From Smallanthus sonchifolius (lineage: Eukaryota; Streptophyta; Magnoliopsida; Asterales; Asteraceae), in assembly GCA_023525975.1 (NCBI GenBank), contig CM042029.1, positions 68,791,429 through 68,855,428 of the forward strand: DNA of 64,000 bases, written 5' to 3'. Shown here in pieces: positions 1 to 11,575 of the stretch (its first letter is position 1; the number at the start of each line of letters is the position of its first letter). The notes under the pieces are model-generated. The model saw nothing but the letters and a program-made list of their open reading frames with translations, was not told the DNA's origin and did no database searches. The position numbers and the translations under genes were made by a program.

Positions 1-537
1 CTCCCCATTTGGTAATTTGAGTGAGTAAATAAGAGCTTACTTTGATCTTCTCTAGATTCTTGTTTGCTTCTTATTCTTTCTTTGTAAGCTTTCAGTCGTC
101 CAACATCTTCTTCAAATGACATTATCTCAAGATCCGAATAATGCTCGATGCCACTATTTGAAAAACTTAGGTGGAACAAAGTTGAGAGGTTTTCTTAATG
201 TCACCTCATCATCTAAACTTGATCCAAGGTCTCAAAACTTAGCCATCATGCCATTAATCTTGCGTGCGAAATCTTCAATAAACTCTCTTTCCTTCATCTT
301 TAACATCACTTTTGCACTCGATTAGGTCCAAGAAAGCGAACCCATATTGAGTCTCAAACGTCCTTTGTAGCTTTATTATCTGCAACATGAATGAGAATAT
401 CTTCAGGATGAGTTTGAAAGATGAACGCCTGCTTTCTTTTTTCGACCACACCTCCCATTTCTAGATCTAATGCTTCCCAAAAACCAAGTGCTTGCAATAT
501 CGATTCCACCACAATTACCCATGTTGTGTAATTCGTG
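1..537 (-). pseudogene. Ty1/copia gag, C-terminal side (interrupted)
   Basis: Decayed copia gag (UBN2-type) read on the minus strand. Residues around 354-536 show TNYTTW, then VESILQALGFWEALD and FIFQTHPEDILIHVADNKATKDV. This matches the usual gag order of substrate-like N-terminus, W-containing helix and the FLFQALPED-type helix. Further left, pieces such as VKDEGKRV, VASSIIRILR and EANKNLEKIKVSSYLLTQ continue the family pattern but with stops and frame changes. The N-terminal residues lie at 35916-35963, on the far side of a 35-kb insertion. The protein would have packaged element RNA in virus-like particles. The element's pol is outside the window. Confidence 0.75.
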
Positions 538-542
538 GTTGT

Positions 543-1675
543 TGATCGCATTGTCAAGGTCAATAAAAAACAATTATGTTAATCCCTATCTACCTTAAAC
601 TATAGTATAATGAAGTAGGGTATCGTATCCATAGAGAATTAGTGGAAAGTGTTTGTTTTATGAAAACTGTTCAGATTTTAATTAAAAAGCATAACTTTAA
701 CTTTGTAAAAACTATTAAGAGGAAACAGATCGCTCCCGGTTTAAATTGCAAGTTCGGTGATTACTGGTTTGTACTTATTGGAAGTTACATAGACATAACT
801 CATTAATCAGATTGATGAATAATTAACATTCAAATAACGATTGTATTGAGCAACGATTGCAAAAACCGAATGATTGACACAAGTTAATTACCCAATAATT
901 AATTACCAATTCAGAATACTAATCATAGATACACAATGGTTCACGATAGATAACCGAAAAACTGATGCATATGATAAATCAATAAACTAAACGTGTTCAA
1001 TCAACCCAATCAATTCTAGAACTCAAACAATCAAACGATTACAAGAATACTAGACCAAATCAAGTATGAACCTAGGTATATTACTTACAAGCAGATCCTA
1101 CACCCAGAAACGACACGAAGAGATTAGCCGCTCATCGACATCGTCATCGATTCTTCAATAATTGTTCTAACATGATTTAGCATCAAAATCTGGTAAAGAT
1201 TGAAACTTTATCTCTGGAAATCACCTTAGGGAGGCTCTGGATCGTATAATGACAAGTTAATTCGACTATAGACTCCTCCATGCTTTATAATTGAAATTAG
1301 GTTAAATTTGTCGAATTTATGAATCTTCGCGTGTCGCGAACTTAGAATGGATGTTCTTCGCGTGGCGTGAATAACAAATTAGTCGGGTGGGCTTTTCAAG
1401 GCCCTCGCGTGTCGTGAACTTCTGCCTCTTGATCTTCGCGTGGCGTGAAGAACCTAAATTCCACATTTTTGACTTTTCTTGACTTTGACTTCTTCGAGGC
1501 CCGTGTATGCTACTATCCTCATGATTTTAAGCTCGTGTTTTCCTACTCACTTAGCACATTAAACCTATAGTGGACACAAATACCAAACACACATAAAACA
1601 GACTCGATATACAAAGCTAAACGCTTAAAACTATAAACTTAGACTATTATGCACGGGATATTTAACCTCACATCA
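543..1675 (-). repeat. 3' LTR of the TR-GAG element
   Basis: On the minus strand it starts TGATGTGAGG and ends GCGATCA, so the ends are TGAT/ATCA. It pairs with 34808-35910 along its whole length. It contains three or four imperfect TTCGCG..CGCGAA palindromes near 1325-1455. It is 30 bp longer than the partner copy because it keeps the segment between two of these palindromes. Confidence 0.88.
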
Positions 1676-2011
1676 CATCCCCACACTTGACCTTTTCTAT
1701 CCCGAAAAAGAATTATGTATGGAATCATAATCAGAAACTTGCAACTTTACTTTCATTATACACCGCACAGATTTTCATAACATGTTAACTGTAACAATCG
1801 GTATTTCTGTCCGATTAAACCCAGCCACCGATTCTCGAGCCCCCAATTATGTGATCTATTATATTATACATTACCTAGCAGCCAGTCTATCTATGGGTCT
1901 CACACTCAGAAAGCTACGACTCAACCTAATTCCATCTGAAGATCATGTTTAGGCCCGGGTTAAACCTTATAGATTTCCCACTGTTATGGGTCAATTTTCA
2001 CCTCTGGGATC
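1676..2011 (-). other. TR-GAG polypurine tract and end of its 3' non-coding region
   Basis: Directly inside the 3' LTR the minus strand reads AAGTGTGGGGATG, a purine-rich tract of the kind that primes plus-strand synthesis in Athila elements. The remaining 300 bases hold no ORF. The stretch ends abruptly at about 2011, where a partial LTR of the Tat element begins. Confidence 0.6.
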
Positions 2012-2604
2012 CCTGATCCTAAGATAAGTATCGGAATCCCTAATCCTTATTACATTTTAGTATCTTGATTAAATGACCGTTGTAATAATCAATATTACGC
2101 GTTTGTTTTGACTCAATCATGCAGGTAATGACTATTCCTCATTAATATTAGCTGAATACACGGGATTGCATTCAAAGCAGCGGATATATGCGTGAAGAGT
2201 ATTAGCAGCGGATATATGCATGAAGAGAAGGCTTGTAACGGACCATTAAAGACATTTCCGATATTTTAGCCTAGCAATTAATATTGATAATTGTATTTAT
2301 ATTGACTATGATCGATAGGAACAGACACATCACAACACACGCACTCATTTGTAACATTTAGCTCAATCAAATCGCTCTCACTATGTATTTTTTATCAAAT
2401 TCAATAAGATCAAACAAGGCAGCCCGACGTTAGTCGGCTCCCGAGGTTTTGTGCCGGAGATCCTCAAAGATCAAGGGCTTTCCTCGTAACTCATCGTGTT
2501 ATTTCTGTGTTTTTATTTCATTTTTACGCAAGATTATACAAGCATACTACCTCACATATAAAGTTTGACTACTTGATTATCCTTGTTAATTTTTGGTCAA
2601 AACA
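2012..2604 (+). repeat. Partial 5' LTR of the Tat element
   Basis: Matches 9035-9600 and ends in TCAAAACA, as the 3' LTR does. The first 624 bp are missing. A 28-bp tandem duplication starting GCAGCGGATATATG is at 2177-2232 and is single-copy in the 3' LTR; it accounts for the length difference from the matching part of that LTR. Confidence 0.85.
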
Positions 2605-2625
2605 GTTTGGCGCCCACCGTAGGGC
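2605..2625 (+). promoter_or_regulatory. Primer binding site of the Tat element
   Basis: Immediately after the LTR end comes GTTTGGCGCCCACCGTAGGG. The TGGCGCCCACCGT core is the usual Tat/Ogre-type primer site, complementary to a tRNA 3' end. The tRNA identity was not determined. Confidence 0.75.
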
Positions 2626-2699
2626 AAGTGGTGCTTTTTTCCTGAAAATCTTGTTACAAATTACAATCCATTTTTTGCTTCTCAAAATCTTTTTAGAAA

Positions 2700-4455
2700 A
2701 TGTTGTCTCAATCTAAATTGTTTTTCTTCCTCAACTTCGTCTTCAAATTCTGGGCTGAATCTTCCTCCTTCTCCTGCTCCGGTATCTCAGAAGAAGAATG
2801 ATAATGTTTCCTAGAAAACTACATCTGTTGGCCTTAGCATTATGAAATCATCAACTACCCCTAATATCCCAAGATCTAGAACGAATCCCGGAGTACCCAT
2901 ATTCGTTACAAATGATTAGGTTCTCTCTATGTTTACACAAATAAAACAAGCAATGGAACAGCAGCAGAAAACAAGTCAAATGTTTATGAGGGAAATAGAA
3001 AAGATGAAGGAATCAAAGAAACTTGTGGATACAACAACTATGATACGGCCAAAAACCCCGAGTACTCCAGGATCTTCTAGAAAATATATGGGAGATTTTA
3101 TTCCCATGCAGCAATTCGGCATGAATAATCTAACTCAGACAACCAGAGTAACATCCACCAGGGATCCTAGTGTTCCACCATGATCTTCTTCGCAAAACAA
3201 TGATGACGGTAACATTTACGATAATCAGTTCTTTAAAACTAATAATGTTGGACATATGCAAGATACTGGAATTAGTCCAATAATGGCTAAGGAATTAAAG
3301 AAACTGAAAGGCATGATCTCGAGTGTACCTGGTGTGGTACAACCAATACCTGAAATATCCCCGTCAAGCCACAAGATGTCTAGATTTGCTCCACCAATAT
3401 GTGATGCAGAGATCCCAAAGCGTTTTCAGACCCCGAAAATGAAACTATATGACGGAACTAAAGATCTCGAAGAACACGTTGCTCAATATAGAGAAAGGAT
3501 GGAAATTATCCCTATCACACCGGATTTGAAAGAAGCATGTTTGTGCAGGGGCTTTGGGTCAACCCTCACCGAATCCGCTCTAAAATGGCTACTAAACGTT
3601 CCTCCTTATTCTATTACTTCATTTGCTCACCTAGTTAATTTATTCAATAATCAATTTTCTTGTAGTAGAACATTTGAAAGATTAACTAACGATTTATACA
3701 GGATAGTTCAAAATTATGATGAACCCCTCAAGGATTATGTAAGCAGGTTTGGCAGAGAATCCTTGGAGTTCCCCAATATTCATCTTGCTACTGTTGTTCA
3801 GGCCTTCAAAATGGGGTTGAAAAGAGATTCTCAATTCTGTGAAGACCTCGTAATGAACCCATGTAAAAACCTGGACGAAGTTAGAAATCGAGCACTAAGG
3901 TTTATAATGCTTAAGGAGGATAAGAAAATCCAAAGGAGGATCGATACATCATCCAAATATGATCATCCCAGCCGGAAGTCAGAATCATCGACCTACAAAC
4001 AGCATAAATCTAATCCATATTCAAGACCTGAGAACAATAGGATCAATGTAGTCGAAAATAATGAGGATGAAGAAGAATATCCTAAAATATCTGATTATTA
4101 TTTTTCTGTTGATATCTCAGGACTAATATATGCGATGCAGGATCTTGGAGTAAAAACGAAATGGCCCAGAAAGAATGATAAAACAACCACTTGGAAAGAT
4201 AAATCCAAATGGTGTGCCTACCATGAAGATTTTGGCCATACCACTGAGAATTGCATTGCATTACAAAAAGAAATAGCTTACCTCCTGAGCAATGGACATC
4301 TAAAAGAACTCCTAGGAAGAAAGAAGGATCAAATCCGTAATGATGTGAAATCCCATCAACGAGCAACATCCCCACCTCCAGATGCTAAAGTAATCAATTT
4401 TATATCTGGCGGTTCTGATATTTGTGGTACCTCTTATTCTGCAGCCAAAAGATAA
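2700..4455 (+). pseudogene. Tat gag
   Basis: Capsid precursor. The best part is 3256-4455 (399 codons), with a retrotransposon gag domain around PKMKLYDGTKDLEEHVAQY and WLLNVPPYSITSFAHLVNLF, then a CxxHx4GHx4C-type zinc knuckle (CAYHEDFGHTTENC) near codon 320. The same frame extends upstream through 2929-3180, a Q/K/E-rich stretch, but is cut by stops near 2919 and at 3181-3183. The original start is uncertain; an ATG at 2700 is in another frame. The frame runs on into protease after a TAA at 4453-4455, so gag and protease were probably one polyprotein. Confidence 0.8.
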
Positions 4456-5013
4456 GCTAAGGAAGCTAAGGCGGAAAAAGGGGACAAGCCAACAAGATCC
4501 TCAAGATTAACATACAAGGAAATAATCTCATTTGATGAAGAGGACAGAGAAAACGTTCAAGATCCCCACCATGATGGTCTAGTTATCACTTTGTATATTG
4601 CCAACCACTTTGTATGCAGGATCCTTATAAACGGAGGCAGCTCGGTGAATATTATCCAGTTAGATGCGTTGAAAAGAATGGGTATCCCCGAGACAGAGAT
4701 CATAGCGAAATCCTCAGTACTAATAGGATTCAACGGAGAAGCTAAAACTACCGTGGGAGATATCAAGCTACCTATCTATATCAAGGGAGTAAATTCTATC
4801 CAAAAGTTTTGTGTTATTGATTGTTTATCTTCTAATAATATTATCTTAGGGAGACCATGGATTCATGATATGAGGGTTGTTCCTTCAACATACCATCAAT
4901 GTGTGAAAACGCCAACACCTTGGGGGGTGGTGAAGATTAATGGCAATCAACAAGATGCAAAGGACTGTTATACTTCGTCAATGAAACCTTCTACGAAAAT
5001 GAGGCAGACATAG
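4456..5013 (+). pseudogene. Tat retropepsin (active-site Asp replaced)
   Basis: Aspartic protease domain in the same frame as gag. The catalytic loop reads LINGGSSVNI where the family has D-[GST]-G, so the catalytic aspartate is Asn here (an AAC codon at about 4630). The second half has the conserved ILGRPWIHDM. The domain ends in a stop at 5011-5013. With the aspartate lost, the copy could not process its own polyprotein. Confidence 0.8.
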
Positions 5014-5040
5014 CAATTACAAAAACAAGCACAAGATGTA

Positions 5041-8000
5041 TTGGAAGCAAGGGAGCAGGAGATTAGAGAAGTATCTTTAGATCCCGCGAATCCAGACATC
5101 AAAGTGCTTGTAGGATCCAATATCCCTAAGGATATTGAAAAAAAACTTATAAATTTCTTAAAAGAAAGAAGATCAACATTCGCATGGAAACACGAGGATA
5201 TGACAGGTATCTCTAAATATTATAACACATAAACTTGGTATAGATAACAATTGCAGGCCTATACATCAAAAACGAAGAAAATTTTCACCAAAAAGAAATA
5301 TTATCATACAAGAAGAAGTTGAAAGACTACTCAAGTCAAAAATGATAAGAGAGGTAAAATTTCCAAGATGGCTGACAAATGTGGTGATGGTACAAAAGAA
5401 AATTGGGAAATGGAGAGTCTGTGTAGACTTTACTGATCTCAACAAAGCCTGTCCCAAAGATCCTTTCCCTCTGCCACATATAGATTCAATGATTGATGCC
5501 ACAGCAGGCCATGAGATGCTGACCTTCATGGACGCCTCTTCGGGATTCCAGCAAATTCAAATGGAACCTTAGGATCAAGAGACCTTCATGACCCCGACAT
5601 GTATATATTGTTATATTGCTATGCCTTTTGGTCTTAAAAATGCAGGAGCCACATACCAGAGGCTGGTGAATATGATGTTCAAAGACAAGCTAGGGGACAT
5701 GATGAAAGTATACATAGACGACATGGTAGTCAAATCAAAGAAAGCCGAAGATCATCTTAAGGATCTCAAAGAAGCTTTTGACATTCTGGATAAATATAAT
5801 ATGAAGCTCAACCCTTTAAAATGTCACTTATGAGTTGAAGCTGGAAAATTTCTGGGATATATGGTAACCAAAAGAGGAATAGAAGCAAGTCCAGAACAAA
5901 TCAAAGCTATCATCAATTTAAAATCGCCATCAAATGTAAAAGAAGTACAAGGACTGACAGGAAGAGTAGCAGCTCTCAACAGATTTATTTCGAAATCCTC
6001 ATAAAGATGCAAAGAATTCTATGATATCCTAAAGAAAAACAAGAGGTTCGAATGGAGCGAGAAACATGAAGAAGCATTCCAAGCTTTAAAGAAATATTTA
6101 GCATCATCACCTTTGCTAATGAAACCAGAGGATAATGAACCATTATTTCTGTACCTAGCCGTATCCAAAATCGCATTAAGTGTTGTTCTAACTAAGGATC
6201 ACGAAGGACAGCAACATCCTATTTATTATGTAAGTAAAAGTTTACTAGACGCAGAAACCAGGTATTCCTATCTCGAAAAATTAATTATAACATTAGTTAT
6301 GGCATCTACTAAACTTAGACATTACTTTGAGACTCATCCTATACATATTAAAACTAACTATCCTATAAAGTGTGTTTTGAGAAAACCAGAGATGTCAGGA
6401 AGGATGGCCAAATGGTCTGTAAAGCTGAGTGCTTATAACTTAATATATGAGCCCATAACAGTAGTTAAATCCTAAGCACTAGCACACTTTGTGGTAGATT
6501 TTAGTATTGATATCTAACAAGAAGCTGATTTAGAAGTCTAGCAGCTGGAAGGAAAAAAAGATATGTGGATCCTACACACTGATGGTGCATCTAATATAAG
6601 AGGCACATGATTAGGTATCATACTAAAATCACCACAGGGGGACACAATACCCCAATCGATTAGTTGTGAATTTCAAGCAACTAACAATGAAGCAGAATAT
6701 GAAGCACTAATAGCAGGATTACGACTAGTTATAGATATGAAGATCATGTATCTCCAAGTGTACGTTGATTCATTATTACTCACTAACCATTTTAATGGCT
6801 CTTATGTAGCAAAAGGTGAAATATTGATACGATACCTTGAAATAGTCAAAGATTTAACACGAGAATTTGAGATTTTCCAAATTAAACAGGTTCCTATAGA
6901 AGAAAATACTGAGGCTGATGCCTTAGCAAACATGGGATCATCACTCAAAATTCCATTGGATAGCAATATCCCAATAATACACATCATGAGCCTAGCTATT
7001 GACCTCATAGAAGATAAACAGGTATCAAATATAGGAGATATGGAAAACCAAGATTCTGAACAGGTTAAAAGCTCATGGATAGCATCCATAAAAAATTATT
7101 TAGAAAATGGTGAAATCCCTGAAGAAGAGAAGAATCAAAGAGCTTTCCACATAAAGGTATCACGTTTTGTTATTTTACATAATATCCTATATAGAAAATC
7201 ACTTGCAGGTCCATACTTGAAATGTTTGGAGGATCCTGAAACAACTGAGGTCCTAAAAGATATACATGAAGGAGACTGTGGCAACTACACTAGGGGCAGA
7301 TCACTCTATTCCAAAGTTCTAAGAACAGGATACTGCTGGCCAACCATGAGAAGGGATGCCATAAATTATGCCCAAAAGTGTGATTCATGTCAAAGGCATA
7401 GCAACATACTTCACCAGCCAGCAGAACCATTACATTCAATCATTTCCCCTTGGCCATTTATGAAATAGGGAATGGATATAGTCGGCAAACTTCCTAAAGC
7501 ACCAGGTGGAAAAGTATTTATGCTTGCAATGACCGATTATTTTTCCAAATGGATTGAAGCAAAAGCCTTTGTTCAAATTAGAGAGAAAGAAGTGATATCT
7601 TTCATAAAACGCAATATTCTCACAAGGTTTGGGATCCCCGTAGAGATAACATGTGATAACGGATCCCAATTCATCGGAAGAAGAACTACTAATTTCTGTG
7701 CCAGCTGGGGAATAAAAATGATAACTTCAACACCCGTACATCCTCAGGCAAATGGGCAGGCAGAGTCAAGCAACAAGATTATCATAAACAACCTCAAGAA
7801 AAGACTAGGTACCAAGAAAGGAAGATGGGTAGAAGAATTACCCTTAGTCCTTTAGGCGGATAGGACAACCCCGAAAAATGCAACAAGGCAAACACCATTC
7901 TCCTTAGTATTTGGTACAGAAGTCGTAATTCCAACAGAAGTTGTTATCCCTACAACAAGAATCAATCTTCAAGATTCTGAAACCAACAATGAAATCCTTG

Positions 8001-8311
8001 CTCAGGATCTTGACACCATCGATGAGATCAGAGATCTCGCAAAAATCCGGATTGCAACATACCAGCAAAGGATAGCTAAGTCTTACAATAAAAATATCAA
8101 ATCTAGAAGATTCCAAGTGGGTGACCTGGTACTCAGAAAAACCTTTCAAAATACCATCAAATCTAGTGATGGAAAATTAGCACCCAAGTGGGAAGGACCA
8201 TATTTAATAGATTTGGAAGCTGGCAAAGGAGCATACTGGCTAGAAAATATGGAAGGAGACGTATTGCCGAGATCATGGAATGCTATTCATCTCAAGACCT
8301 ACTTCATGTAA
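5041..8311 (+). pseudogene. Tat pol: RT, RNase H, second RNase H, integrase
   Basis: RT begins at 5041, and a frameshift near 5222 moves the reading to a second frame that then holds to 8311. RT motifs: KWRVCVDFTDLNKACPKDPFP (5410-5470), MPFGLKNAGATYQ, and the catalytic YIDDMVV (5711-5731). RNase H follows (about 6060-6475). The second RNase H-like domain (6560-6940) has WILHTDGAS, NNEAEYEALIAGL and TEADALANMGS. Integrase has the zinc-binding CDSCQRH (about 7380) and D-D-E residues in MTDYFSKWIEA, TCDNGSQF and GQAESSNK. In-frame stops lie at 5570, 5831, 6001, 6473, 6515, 6539, 6608, 7466 and 7853 (approximate). Several replace expected Trp codons (TGG to TAG). Non-functional. Confidence 0.87.
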
Positions 8312-8399
8312 GAAGAAATTCGTATCCCAAACAGATCCGGTACGTTTTCAATTATTTATTCTATTCACTCATCTTCTTCATCTTTGATACTGACTTAAG

Positions 8400-8410
8400 C
8401 TTCGGAGGGG
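8400..8410 (+). promoter_or_regulatory. Polypurine tract of the Tat element
   Basis: The sequence CTTCGGAGGGG directly precedes the 3' LTR start TGTTAGCC, the position and composition expected of the plus-strand primer. Confidence 0.7.
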
Positions 8411-9600
8411 TGTTAGCCAAAACTAACACCCACCTTCACCAAGGTTTGAAGTTTTTGCAGATTTTATTCCCGAAGATCATTAACAAAAGATAGAGATTGG
8501 CCATCTCTCTAAGCTAAGGGTATTTTAAACCCCCTCAACGGTTAAAGGTTATCACCTTTCTAGAAATTGGGTTTCTACACCCCGCCTGAGCGCACGTTAT
8601 CCAAATGTAATTCAAGATAGTTGGAATCAGTATACGAAACAGTTGCAGGCAATTTCACTATTATTGACTACGTTTAGGATCCTTTCGAATAACATAATCA
8701 TGTTATACTCCTACAGGGCATGACCCCAGTTATTTAACATAAACATGTTAAACTAATGTCTTGGCCTAAACATGTCGCATCTAAGGTATAACCCTAATAA
8801 GAATTTCTCCAAAGTTAGCATTTACATGCTCCTGAATATATCTCCAAAAAACCTTCTCGGAAGAAACAATGAAGTTTATTCAATCGTCAAAATACCGAGT
8901 ATCAAGATAAAAAGAATAACTGAAGACATCAGAAGATCTCCATGAATGTTTTACTTAAAAAGAAAAATGTTCGGCCCTGATCTACGTGCTACATCGGTCA
9001 AAAAGATCTGAAAGTTTTTTCAATCTCTGAATTACCTGATCCTCAGATAAGTATCGGAATCCCTTATCCTTATTACATTTTAGTATCTTGATTAAATGAC
9101 CGTTGTAATAATCAATATTACGCGTTTGTTTTGACTCAATCATGCAGGTAACGACTATTCCTCATTAATATTAGCTGAATACACGGGATTGCATTCAAAG
9201 CAACGGATATACGCGTGAAGAGGAGGCTTGTAACGGACCATTAAAGACATTTCCGAGATTTTAGCCTAGCAATTAATATTGATAATTGTATTTATATTGA
9301 CTATGATCGATAGGAACAGACACATCATAACACACACATTCATTTGTAACACTTAGCTCGATCAAATCGCTCTCACATTATATTTTTTTATCGAATTCAA
9401 TAAGATCAAAGAAGGCAGCCCGACGTTAGTCGGCTCCCGAGGTTTTGTGCGGGAGATCCTCAAAGATCAAGGGCTTTCCTCGTAACTCATCGTGTTATTT
9501 CTGTATTTTTATTTCATTTTTACGCAAGATTATACAAGCATACTACCTCACATACAAAGTTTGACTACTTGATTATCCTTGTTAATTTTTGGTCAAAACA
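8411..9600 (+). repeat. 3' LTR of the Tat element
   Basis: Starts TGTTAGCCAAAACTAAC and ends GGTCAAAACA, so the terminal inverted ends are TGTT/AACA. The last 566 bp match the partial 5' LTR. A TATA-like ATTATATTTTTTTA lies near 9378. Confidence 0.87.
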
Positions 9601-11575
9601 CCCACCATTATAAACACAAATTTATTTGTTTTTGAAATTCATACGAATTGTGGATCGATGGGTGAATGTTAAGCTTTTATTAACACTTATGAATAAACCT
9701 AACTCAGTGGCGTTTCAATCACGCTGGAACACGATATATCACACGTAGGCTCCAGTTTTTAAGCAATGAAATACGTAAGCTTCGGAACATGGGTGTATCC
9801 TTCAAGGCACCATCCCGAAGGGAAACACGTAAACCTAACTTAAATATCCAATTATTGATCCCTTAAGTCCTGCCCAGGGGTGTATCAACCAAGTCACTAT
9901 CCCGGAGAGTAACACGTATGTTGAACCTAAGATCTCAAATTAATTAATTAAAGCTCATTAAATGATGAATTATGGAATGCGGTCGCCACCAACTTTCGGA
10001 TTTATTTTCATAAAAAGAAAGCGGCGTGCCAAGTAATTTTAAAAACTTATAATTTTTTGTTTATAACAGTACCTATCACCCTATATTGACAGTTTCAACT
10101 TTACCATCACCCCTAAGATGAGAACCCACAAGACATCCTGAATTAATTATTCAATTAAGGTAGATTCACTATCAGGATGTTTAAGCTCGTAAGTCGGTTG
10201 GGCATACCAAAACGTTACAAATTAGACATGTTTGATCATCTTTATTATTTCGTTCAATTCCATACACAAATTCCCGATTGTACTATCATTTTCCATTTAG
10301 TTCCAAGAATTCTAATCCAGGGACATTTTGTAAATTTTTAAATTTTTATGATTTTTCTGACTCAACATAGAAGAATCAAGAAGACTCAAACACAGACCTG
10401 GACTAGGTCTCCACTCCCCACACTTAAACACGACATTGTCCTCAATGTAGGAAGAGCAACTCAAAAATAAAAGAAAAATAACAAAAATAAATAAACAACT
10501 TAGCTGGGTAGACGATCGTATAACATTTCATTCGCGATCGTGATCCACGGATACAAGTGAGTTGCATGGTACAAAGACATTCAAGATCAGATTATCATCT
10601 CTCGAATGGAGATTGCGTACGAGAAATTAAATCCAAACCTGCAAAATCATAATCGAAACATACTCACAAGCATCATATCGACACAATAAGACGACTCAAT
10701 AAAAAAAATAAAAGACCCGACGTGCTCAAATGACTCAAAATAAAAAAATTAATTAAAAAAAATAGGGTTTCAGAGTCTTCGCGTGTCACGAAGACATGGG
10801 GCCGGTTCTTCGCGTGTCGCGAAGAACTAATAGTCGTCCGGGTTATTACTTTTGTTCTTTGCGTGCTGCGAAGAACTCTCTTTGGAAGTTCGCATGGCGC
10901 GAAGACACCTCCTTCACAGAAAGATTGGAAAAAAAATTCACTTTTTGCCTTAGAAATTTTTTTGAGATTTTCAAGTCAAAATTTTCAACTCTTTCAAAAT
11001 TCATTCCAACTCTCCAATTAAGTTCGTATATACCTAGAACGAGATTTGTGATGGTTTTTCATGCTCGTATGGCCCCAAATCTCCAGGAAAACTTGAAAAA
11101 CACACAAAAACATACCGAAAACACTAAAAATGAAGACTCAAGACTCTACAAACTCTACACACGGTTTTCTACCCCCCCAGAGAATGATGCATGGTCCCCA
11201 TTGCATTAATATAAGCCTCATCATTCCTAGAACGTCCCCACACTTGGGCTTTTCCCAGATTTAAAGCACAAAAATGAAACAAAAAATCTAACTCAATTTC
11301 ATAGGAATCACGGATGCATTTAGCGTATACATCAAGCCATTTAAACCCCTCGGTAGCCCGAGTGGACGAGTTTAGTCTCGTGAGGGTTTCTAGAGAACAC
11401 ACCCGCAACGTTCATTTAATCTAGACACAAAAAGTAAAGCTTAGGTTGCCTCCTAAGAGCGCTAAGTTTAACGTCTTCATCCAGACGCAGTGTACCTTAC
11501 TTTGGGTTATGGTGGTCAGAATGCAAATTCCCTTTCAAGTGCTGCACTTACCCGGTGATAATCCTGAGCATTCAA
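9601..11575 (-). other. Long 3' non-coding region of the TR-GAG element
   Basis: No ORF of credible family membership. On the minus strand just after the protease there is a block (about 11430-11490) containing GCCTCCTAAGAGCGCT and TTTAACGTC on the plus strand. I recognise this as a motif recurring in Athila-derived non-autonomous elements (memory, not a search). Near 9720-9940 two imperfect segments share ACACGTA and GGGTGTATC. Palindromes are listed separately. Confidence 0.55.
10775..10905. repeat. Array of four short palindromes in the TR-GAG 3' region
   Basis: Four hairpin-capable units of about 21-23 bp: 10775-10795 (GTCTTCGCG/CACGAAGAC), 10805-10827 (GTTCTTCGCG, loop TGT, CGCGAAGAAC: a perfect 10-bp stem), 10854-10876 (GTTCTTTGCG/TGCGAAGAAC) and one near 10888-10906. 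The same motif recurs in this element's LTRs. Confidence 0.8.

Larger units (their letters stand above)
2012..9600 (+). mobile_element. Ty3 element, Tat lineage, 5'-truncated and decayed
   Basis: Plus-strand order: partial 5' LTR, PBS, gag, protease, RT, RNase H, a second RNase H-like domain, integrase, PPT, complete 3' LTR. The second RNase H domain between RNase H and integrase is the hallmark of the Tat lineage. The 3' LTR is 1190 bp (8411-9600); the 5' LTR keeps only its last 593 bp. Pol has one frameshift near 5222 and at least nine in-frame stops. No target duplication can be checked because the left end is lost. It lies inside the 3' region of the TR-GAG element. Confidence 0.87.

Noticed and set aside
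354..563. A complete small protein starting MTLTMRSTTTNYTTW
   Set aside because: Its first residues come from the TR-GAG LTR; only the part left of 542 is copia gag.
4082..4375. 97-codon minus-strand ORF
   Set aside because: Antisense shadow of Tat gag and its zinc knuckle.
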